Source of the DNA: Accumulibacter sp. | GTDB taxonomy: Bacteria; Pseudomonadota; Gammaproteobacteria; Burkholderiales; Rhodocyclaceae | DNA: 64,000 bases | NCBI RefSeq assembly: GCF_023806625.1 | Contig: NZ_JAMTDX010000027.1 | Span: 95,647-159,646, forward strand | Direction: 5' to 3' | Shown here: piece by piece, positions 59,186 to 64,000 of the stretch | Layout of the letters: the number at the start of each line of letters is the position of its first letter | Position numbering within the stretch: the first letter of the stretch is position 1 | Program-made: the position numbers and the translations under genes | Notes under the pieces: generated by a model | Told to the model about the DNA's origin: nothing | What the model saw: the letters and a program-made list of their open reading frames with translations, nothing else | Databases searched by the model: none

Positions 59186-60135
59186 CAGGCTACCGCGTTC
59201 TGGTAGAAGTACGCCGCGTCGTTGGCCGAGATCACCTCGAGCACCGACTCGCCGACGCGCACCACTTGCCCGCCGCGCAGCCCCTTGTTGGGCATCGGGA
59301 TCGATCCGGCGATCCGCTGCCCGAACTGGGCGGTGAAGCCGAAGGTCGGCTGATCGGCGTTGGCCATGTCTTCCGACACGTAGAGCAGCGCGCAGTGCTT
59401 GCCCCAGACGCGCGAGAAGGTCGGCGTCTGGCCGCGCGTCGCGGTGTTCACGAACCCGGCGCCGATCAGCACGTTCGGCACCTCGAGGAGGTCGGCGAGC
59501 TGCTGCCGGGTGATCGCGCCGCCCGTCTGGGCGCTGGCGTTCGCCGCCTGGATCATCCGCGGATGCTGGCGGAGCTGCGTCCACACCGCCTGCCCCATGA
59601 CGATCGTGTTGGGCCGGAAGATCGGCACGTCGAGAGCGGTGAGCAGCGCATTGAGCGGGTTGGAGTTGGTGAAGTCGCTCCACTGCGAGGTGCCGGAGAG
59701 CGTCGCGCGGTTCGCCGACGGGTAGGTGCCGAGCGTGGTCACCAGGTTGGCGACGCGAATCTCGCGGTCGAGCAGCACCAGGCCGGTGAGCACGGAGACC
59801 GATTTGGCCAGCGGGTTCGGCAGGGATGCCGGTTTGGGCATCGCGTCGAACGCTTCGACCTCGTCGTTCGGCACCAGGTCGTCGAGACCCCAGTCGACGC
59901 ATTCGGCGTTGATCAGCGTGCCGCCGAAATCAACCATCGTCGGGTCGCTCTTGCGGCCGACGCGCGTCGGCGGGACGGTGTAGGCGTCACCCTGCGTGTA
60001 CTTGGTGTACGCGAACTTCTTGGCCGTCTGCACCCTCGGCAGGACCTGATCGGCGATCAGGTCGATGTCGCGGTTCTTGTAGCCGATGGCGATCGCCGAC
60101 AGTTCGGGATTGACCGGGAAGGAAGTGGTGGACAT
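59185..60135 (-). CDS. Major capsid protein (Mu gpT position)
   Basis: 316 residues. MSTTSFPVNPELSAIAIGYK, VPNDEVEAFDAMPKPASLPN, PIFRPNTIVMGQAVWTQLRQ and the C-terminal VVRVGESVLEVISANDAAYF are typical of HK97-fold capsid proteins of Mu-like and related phages. It forms the icosahedral head; one to several hundred copies per particle. Confidence 0.88.
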   Translation of the reverse strand: MSTTSFPVNPELSAIAIGYKNRDIDLIADQVLPRVQTAKKFAYTKYTQGDAYTVPPTRVGRKSDPTMVDFGGTLINAECVDWGLDDLVPNDEVEAFDAMPKPASLPNPLAKSVSVLTGLVLLDREIRVANLVTTLGTYPSANRATLSGTSQWSDFTNSNPLNALLTALDVPIFRPNTIVMGQAVWTQLRQHPRMIQAANASAQTGGAITRQQLADLLEVPNVLIGAGFVNTATRGQTPTFSRVWGKHCALLYVSEDMANADQPTFGFTAQFGQRIAGSIPMPNKGLRGGQVVRVGESVLEVISANDAAYFYQNAVA

Positions 60136-60163
60136 GCAGTGCTCCTGAAAAGGTTACCGGGAA

Positions 60164-60535
60164 TCAGCCCTGGTACGAACCGACGTCAACCAGCACGCGG
60201 ATCTGGTCTCCGGAAGCGCCCGCGGCATCGAGGGCCACGCCGAGGATCCGGTTGTTGGTGCCCGCCGACGGCGCCGAAGCCACGCCGCGGCCGTTGGCGT
60301 CGGCAGTGACGAACGCGCCCAGGCTGATCGCCGCGCCGGCTTCGACCCAGGCGATGCCCTGCATCACCACGTCCTGGCGCTCGCCCGAGGCCGCGCCCAC
60401 GTCGTTGGCCACGCCGATGATCGAATCGGTGGCCGCAGTCGCCTGGATCACCGTCTCGGCCGCGGAAAACTTGACCAGGCGATACGCGCTGATCGCCGCG
60501 CCGGCCGAGAAACTCTTGAGGAGGGTATGACTCAT
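60164..60535 (-). CDS. DUF2190 capsid-associated protein
   Basis: 123 residues. HTLLKSFSAGAAISAYRLVK, then SIIGVANDVGAASGERQDVV and GVALDAAGASGDQIRVLV, is the DUF2190 beta-rich fold found as a head decoration or stabilisation protein next to protease and capsid genes. Confidence 0.85.
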   Translation of the reverse strand: MSHTLLKSFSAGAAISAYRLVKFSAAETVIQATAATDSIIGVANDVGAASGERQDVVMQGIAWVEAGAAISLGAFVTADANGRGVASAPSAGTNNRILGVALDAAGASGDQIRVLVDVGSYQG

Positions 60536-60544
60536 CGCGCTTCC

Positions 60545-61696
60545 TTACTGGTGGAGAACATGGGCCACCGCTTGCGCGATGGAGACGTTGCGGCCGCTGG
60601 CTCTTTCCGACTCCTGGAAGTCCTGCGCCGCGCGGGCGATCGCTTGCGGATCGTCGAGCTCCGGGGAAGCGCGCCGCCCGGCCACCCGGCCGAACTCGAC
60701 TTGCTTCGGCAGGCTCGACAGGAGGGTGCGGACCGCGGTCGCCAGCGGCTGCTTCTCGTCGCCCTCGCCGAACTCGACCGGCGAATCCTGCAGCGCCAGG
60801 TGATCGAGCGCCGCGACGACCACGGCGGATTGCGCCGGCAACAGCTTGCCGGAACCGATCAGCGTCTCGGCGAATGCCGCGTTCGCTTCATGGACGCGCT
60901 GCGTGCGCAGTTCGCGGAGCGCCTGGTCGGCTTGCTCCAGGCGGGTTTTCAGCTGGGCGTTCTCGGCCTCCAGTGCGGCCTTCTCTGCTTCGGTCACCTT
61001 CGATTCGTCCTCTTCGGGTGGGTCGGAAATGGGGAGAGCCTGCGGGTCTGCCGCGGCGCCCGTCTCGGCGAACGACGGCAAAGGGCTCGCCGCCTCGTCG
61101 GCGGCTTCCTGCCGGGCTTCGTCGTCGAGGGTGGTCAGGACCTGTTCGGGGATCGTCTGCTCGGCTTCGTCGATTCCGAAGCGGGCGATGATCCATTCGC
61201 GCAGGCGGCGCCACAATCCGGCGCTGGCCAGGTCGGACCAGTCGGCGAATTCGACGACAAGCCCCGGCTCGGAATCGGCGAACGCGGCCGGGCGCAGGCC
61301 CTTGATGGCCGGCGGCTGCGCGCCGAGAAAGCCGACGTGGCGCAGGTAGAACACCCCGGGCACCGGGTTGCCGGGCGCCTCGGGCAGGTAGAACGACGCG
61401 GAGATTTTCTTGAAGCGGCCGGCCTCGACGAGTTCGGCGAACGCCGGGTCGATCTGGCGGGGCAGCGCTTCGAGACTGCCGCCGGCGAAGTCCAGCCGTT
61501 CGATCCAGCCGAAAGCCGGGTCGTCGGTCTGCGGATGGCCAACGACGATCGGCGCTTCGTGCTTCGCCGGGTCGTAGGCCGCGGCGCAGGCGCGCAGGTC
61601 GGCATCGGAAAACGACAGCACGGCGCCGCTCATCGCGGTATGCCGGCCGGCCTTGAAGATCTGCAAGGATGGCTTCTGGGAAGGGGAGGTCGTCAT
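60545..61696 (-). CDS. Mu gpI-like prohead protease/scaffold
   Basis: 383 residues from ATG 61696. The N-terminal protease half has FKAGRHTAMSGAVLSFSDAD, PIVVGHPQTDDPAFGWIERL and FKKISASFYLPEAPGNPVPG, then YLRHVGFLGAQPPAIKGL, matching Mu I. The C-terminal third has a coiled coil (EAENAQLKTRLEQADQALRE), the scaffold part. The protein matures the capsid. Longer upstream frame crosses repeat DNA and is not used. Confidence 0.9.
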   Translation of the reverse strand: MTTSPSQKPSLQIFKAGRHTAMSGAVLSFSDADLRACAAAYDPAKHEAPIVVGHPQTDDPAFGWIERLDFAGGSLEALPRQIDPAFAELVEAGRFKKISASFYLPEAPGNPVPGVFYLRHVGFLGAQPPAIKGLRPAAFADSEPGLVVEFADWSDLASAGLWRRLREWIIARFGIDEAEQTIPEQVLTTLDDEARQEAADEAASPLPSFAETGAAADPQALPISDPPEEDESKVTEAEKAALEAENAQLKTRLEQADQALRELRTQRVHEANAAFAETLIGSGKLLPAQSAVVVAALDHLALQDSPVEFGEGDEKQPLATAVRTLLSSLPKQVEFGRVAGRRASPELDDPQAIARAAQDFQESERASGRNVSIAQAVAHVLHQ

Positions 61697-61762
61697 TTCG
61701 GCGAGGATACGGAGAGCGGGCCGGCCGACGATCAGGAAGCGCTTCAGCAATGGGGGAACGGG

Positions 61763-61906
61763 GGCCGACTCGCGCGCGCGGGGACAGTGGGGTATGCCGC
61801 CGAGTCTCGAACGCCGCAACCACGGCCGACTCGCGCGCGCGGGGACAGTGGTCAACTCCGGGTTGATGACTGCCGCTCGGGGGTCCGTTTCGCGCGCGGG
61901 GACAGC
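61763..61906. repeat. Short GGGGACAGT-type repeats upstream of the protease gene
   Basis: Two exact 28-bp copies at 61763-61790 and 61824-61851 containing CGCGCGCGGGGACAGTGG, plus a diverged third copy (CGCGCGCGGGGACAG) at 61891-61905. They lie in the gap between the protease gene and the reverse-oriented cargo. They resemble dispersed REP-like elements seen in Betaproteobacteria. Confidence 0.6.
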
Positions 61907-62198
61907 AGCTATTTCCATTTTGGAAACAGGTGCCTCCCGACGGCCCGAGTGGCGCTCGATGACTGCGGCGAACCGTTAAGCAATCCTTATCAGTTGCCCG
62001 GATGTTCTGTGCGCTGGGCCGATCAGAGCAGCTTCAGCTGCTTCGCTGCCGATCGGTGATCGAGGTCGCCGACTCTCGCTGCTCTCTCCTCTTCCCTATC
62101 TCCCAGATTTCCGCCCGTCATGGCGAGGCTGATCTATGATCGAAGGGCCGGCACGCGGGAATGATCGAGATCCCGGCGACGAGCCACAGGAGGACCGC
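61907..62198. other. Region between repeats and cargo genes
   Basis: About 290 bp without a convincing gene on either strand. It should carry the promoter of the rightward cargo genes; an AGGAGG at 62189-62194 serves the first of them. Confidence 0.35.
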
Positions 62199-62393
62199 GT
62201 GGAACATTTGAAAAATCTGTTGGCGGGGGCGCGTCAGGTACTGGTCCTCAACCCGGCGGACGCCTACATCCGGCCGCGCGGCGGGTTTGCGCAGGACGCA
62301 GAGGCGCTTCGCGGCGACTCGCGGCGTGTCGCCGCGGATTTGAACCGGGCGACGAAGACGCATGGCCAGCCGGTCGACCACCGCAAGGCTTAG
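62199..62393 (+). CDS. Small hypothetical cargo protein
   Basis: 64 residues from a GTG at 62199 preceded by AGGAGG. The sequence VEHLKNLLAGARQVLVLNPA, then DAYIRPRGGFAQDAEALRGD, is not a recognised family. It is reverse-oriented to the phage late genes and overlaps the next gene by 32 bp. Probably one transcription unit with the DUF2335 gene. Confidence 0.5.
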   Translation: MEHLKNLLAGARQVLVLNPADAYIRPRGGFAQDAEALRGDSRRVAADLNRATKTHGQPVDHRKA

Positions 62394-62760
62394 CCGCCGC
62401 GATGGCGGCGAGGTGACGGTTGCGCAGCACGATACCGACAGCCCGATCATCCCTGTCGCGCAGCTCGAGCGGCTGCACCGGTTCAAGCCCGAGGCGGTGG
62501 ATTGGGTCATCCAGCAGACACAGATCGAAGCCGAGCATCGGCGCCGTGAGGATCGGCGAATCAACTCGTTCATTTTTGTCGAGCGCTTCGTCGGACAGTT
62601 CTTTGCCTTTGTGATTGGCATCGGGGGCGTCGGAGCCGGCTCGTGGGTGGCGCTCCACGAGCAGCCCTGGGCTGGGGCGAGCATCGCGAGCGTGGCGCTG
62701 ACGGGCCTGGCCGTCGTCTTCTTGACTGGTCGATCCAGAAGGCCGCCGCCGGCGCCTTAG
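62362..62760 (+). CDS. DUF2335 membrane protein (prophage cargo)
   Basis: 132 residues. WVIQQTQIEAEHRRREDRRI, then FIFVERFVGQFFAFVIGIGG and GAGSWVALHEQPWAGASIAS, is the DUF2335 pattern: a helical cytosolic N-terminus and two transmembrane segments separated by a short loop, with a basic C-terminus (TGRSRRPPPAP). Found in many prophages and islands. As an inverted gene in a late operon it is a moron candidate, possibly acting at the host membrane. Confidence 0.8.
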   Translation: MASRSTTARLSRRDGGEVTVAQHDTDSPIIPVAQLERLHRFKPEAVDWVIQQTQIEAEHRRREDRRINSFIFVERFVGQFFAFVIGIGGVGAGSWVALHEQPWAGASIASVALTGLAVVFLTGRSRRPPPAP

Positions 62761-63092
62761 CGGCGCCGCCACGCGGTCGGCGCACGTTCCTGCAGCCCCC
62801 GCCGTGCGCATCGCCGCTCAACGGGATCCACGGCACACCCGCCAATGCCTCCAGGACGAAATTTAACGCCGGTCTAACGCGGGTGTTTTTCGCGCCGAAT
62901 ACCTTGACCTACCCGGAAGAGTTCAACGCCTTGTAGCGCGATTCTGGGGCTCGTCCATTCGGGCAGGAGAGAGGAAAGAGAAAAGAGAAAAGAGGAAGGC
63001 TGCCGAAGCGGAGGCGGTGCTCTCATTTCTCACTTCTCGTTTCTCACTTCTCATTTCTCACTTCTCGTTTCTCTTTTCTCCCCCTCGGTCCG
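62761..63092. other. Non-coding gap with low-complexity purine/pyrimidine DNA
   Basis: No gene. Holds the purine tract and pyrimidine repeats listed separately; the first 180 bp are ordinary non-coding sequence. Confidence 0.5.
62965..63085. repeat. Purine tract and TTCTC-type pyrimidine tandem repeat
   Basis: Position 62965-62999 is a 35-nt all-purine run made of GGAAAGAGAAAAG-like units; 63020-63085 is almost all pyrimidine and contains a 24-nt exact repeat (63021-63044 and 63049-63072, period 28). The two tracts are partly complementary (CTCTTTTCTC against GAGAAAAGAG) and could form a hairpin. Confidence 0.7.
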
Positions 63093-63629
63093 TCATGCCT
63101 GGCTCCCGCCCACCGCCCGGGCGAGGTAGTCGGAGATCTTGCTGACGATCTTCTGCTCGTCGGCGTCGGTGAGGCTCAGGAAGGGGCGGGCCGGGATCAG
63201 CGATCCCGGGTGATTGACCGAGCGCACCGGATGGCGGATGCCCGGCCAGGCCAGCGCCTTCTTGTTCCGCGGCTTGATGACGTGGGGCGCGGTCCGGCCG
63301 CCGAACTGGTGGATCGCCGCATAGACGACGTCCGTCCCGACCACCGCCGAGTTCTGATCGGATCGGGAAGTGATCGACGAATAGAGGCTCTGCCCGCCGC
63401 CACGCCGGATCAGCGGCTTGTCGCCGTAGCCGAGCTTCCTCTTCTGGGCCAGGGTGGCGGGCTTCAGGGGAACCCAGGCCGGGCGCCCGCCCTGGTCGAA
63501 GTTCTCCATCACCGCATCGTGCATCACGCCGGCGATGGCGCGCATGACCGGCGAGGTGTCGGCTGCGGACCTGGCCAGGCGCTCGAGCGCCTGCGTCACC
63601 GCGGTAGTGTCTGCCTTGATTTCGATCAT
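63093..63629 (-). CDS. Phage virion morphogenesis protein (Mu gpG-like)
   Basis: 178 residues from ATG 63629. MIEIKADTTAVTQALERLAR, NFDQGGRPAWVPLKPATLAQ, RRGGGQSLYSSITSRSDQNS and GTDVVYAAIHQFGG, then IPARPFLSLTDAD, match the gpG/tail completion family (Phage_tail_S). Joins head and tail. The upstream frame from 63740 is not supported. Confidence 0.92.
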   Translation of the reverse strand: MIEIKADTTAVTQALERLARSAADTSPVMRAIAGVMHDAVMENFDQGGRPAWVPLKPATLAQKRKLGYGDKPLIRRGGGQSLYSSITSRSDQNSAVVGTDVVYAAIHQFGGRTAPHVIKPRNKKALAWPGIRHPVRSVNHPGSLIPARPFLSLTDADEQKIVSKISDYLARAVGGSQA

Positions 63630-63736
63630 CGCTCGTCTATACTGGACAGAGATGGGGAACGAACGGAAATTCGGCGTCCGTTCAACCGTATGGCTTAGGC
63701 CACACGGGGATGGCGGGACTGCCGGCCGCCTCCCCA

Positions 63737-63991
63737 TCATTCCTCGATGGGTTCATAGCGCGTCCTGTCCTCGAGTGCCTGTACGTTGATCTTGTAGCCG
63801 GCGCGCGCGACGTTCAGCGCCCTCTTCGGGTGACCAGTCAAGAAATCTACCTGCACCGCGATCTTGACCGAGCGGTCGGCATCCAGCGATGGCAGCACAT
63901 AGATCATCTTCTTTTCCAGCTTGTCGAAATAGCTCCGGCGTTCATTGATGAAGTCCGTAAACTGCTGTAAATCGGGTGGCTTGGCAGCCAC
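63737..63991 (-). CDS. Hypothetical phage protein, possibly partial at the window edge
   Basis: 84 residues from a GTG at 63991, but the frame is open to the window end so the true start may lie beyond. DLQQFTDFINERRSYFDKLE is helical, followed by a strand segment VKIAVQVDFLTG. Located upstream of the gpG-like gene in the late operon. Family not recognised. Confidence 0.5.
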   Translation of the reverse strand: MAAKPPDLQQFTDFINERRSYFDKLEKKMIYVLPSLDADRSVKIAVQVDFLTGHPKRALNVARAGYKINVQALEDRTRYEPIEE

Positions 63992-64000
63992 CGCTTCGGT

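Larger units (their letters stand above)
46460..64000. mobile_element. Mu-like prophage, late region (continues beyond the window)
   Basis: Leftward genes in Mu order from the right: virion morphogenesis (gpG), protease (gpI), DUF2190, capsid (gpT), gp35, gp36, gp37, gp38, sheath (gpL), tube (gpM), gp41 with frameshift, tape measure, gp43, gp44, gp45, gp46, gp47, gp48, fibre and fibre assembly. The transposase and early genes must lie beyond 64000. The left boundary at about 46460 is inferred from end-like repeats and a 5' TG. Confidence 0.8.

Noticed and set aside
63021-63085. CRISPR-like repeat array
   Set aside because: The repeats are low-complexity pyrimidine with no unique spacers and there are no cas genes in the window.

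Overview
The window is GC-rich bacterial chromosome, most likely from a betaproteobacterium. The gene order dut, coaBC, radC, rpmB, rpmG and the style of the mobile elements fit Rhodocyclales (an Accumulibacter-like organism is possible), but no rRNA is present and genus is inference. No numeric similarity search was possible; all family calls come from motifs, length and gene order.

Layout. (1) 1-4750: core chromosome with dut and coaBC leftward, radC, rpmB and rpmG rightward, and a DAHP synthase leftward. (2) 4751-4826: an intact tRNA-Asn(GTT). (3) 4777-46294: a 41.5-kb integrative island bounded by a perfect 58-bp direct repeat of the tRNA 3' part, with a tyrosine integrase at its right end and matching arm-type repeats near both ends. 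(4) 46460 to the window end: the late half of a Mu-like prophage, running leftward from a virion morphogenesis gene at the right to tail fibre genes at the left. Its probable terminus lies only about 165 bp from the island's right att site.

Inside the island, from left to right: a decayed IS1634-type transposase; a three-gene leftward operon with a DUF5681 protein; a complete type 3 BREX operon (brxF-brxC-X-pglXI-ATPase-nuclease-brxHII-pglZ-brxA, read leftward), with three non-canonical genes spliced in; IS66 remnants; then a rightward block of nine genes. That block opens with a CARF-sigma54 activator (RtcR-like architecture). A strong -24/-12 promoter follows immediately, and then an eight-gene operon: DUF4258 protein, vWA (TerY-like), PP2C phosphatase, kinase with zinc ribbon, UPF1-like SF1 helicase, a winged-helix/helical protein, a coiled-coil McrB-like AAA+ motor, and a DUF2357/McrC-like protein with zinc ribbons. 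The vWA-phosphatase-kinase triad plus the helicase and McrBC-like tandem matches what is known as TerY-P-linked CoCoNuT (type IV restriction-related) systems. A P4-like replication module (DUF927 helicase, Toprim primase, AlpA/Xis-like regulator), small accessory genes, a YgiT/DUF4258 toxin-antitoxin-like pair and the integrase complete the island.

Working model. BREX is the first barrier, using DNA modification and exclusion. The CARF activator would sense a nucleotide or RNA-end signal and switch on the adjacent sigma54 promoter, deploying the phospho-signalled helicase/McrBC-like complex as a second, possibly RNA- or translation-directed response. The link from the CARF activator to the -24/-12 promoter is the most testable new observation. 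Other items worth attention: 9-mer GGGGNTACA-type iteron clusters sharing a perfect 34-bp inverted repeat in the replication module; an ATPase plus PD-(D/E)XK-like nuclease pair inside BREX; an AT-rich mosaic block in pglXI; a programmed -1 frameshift in the prophage tail chaperone; and a reverse-oriented cargo segment in the prophage.
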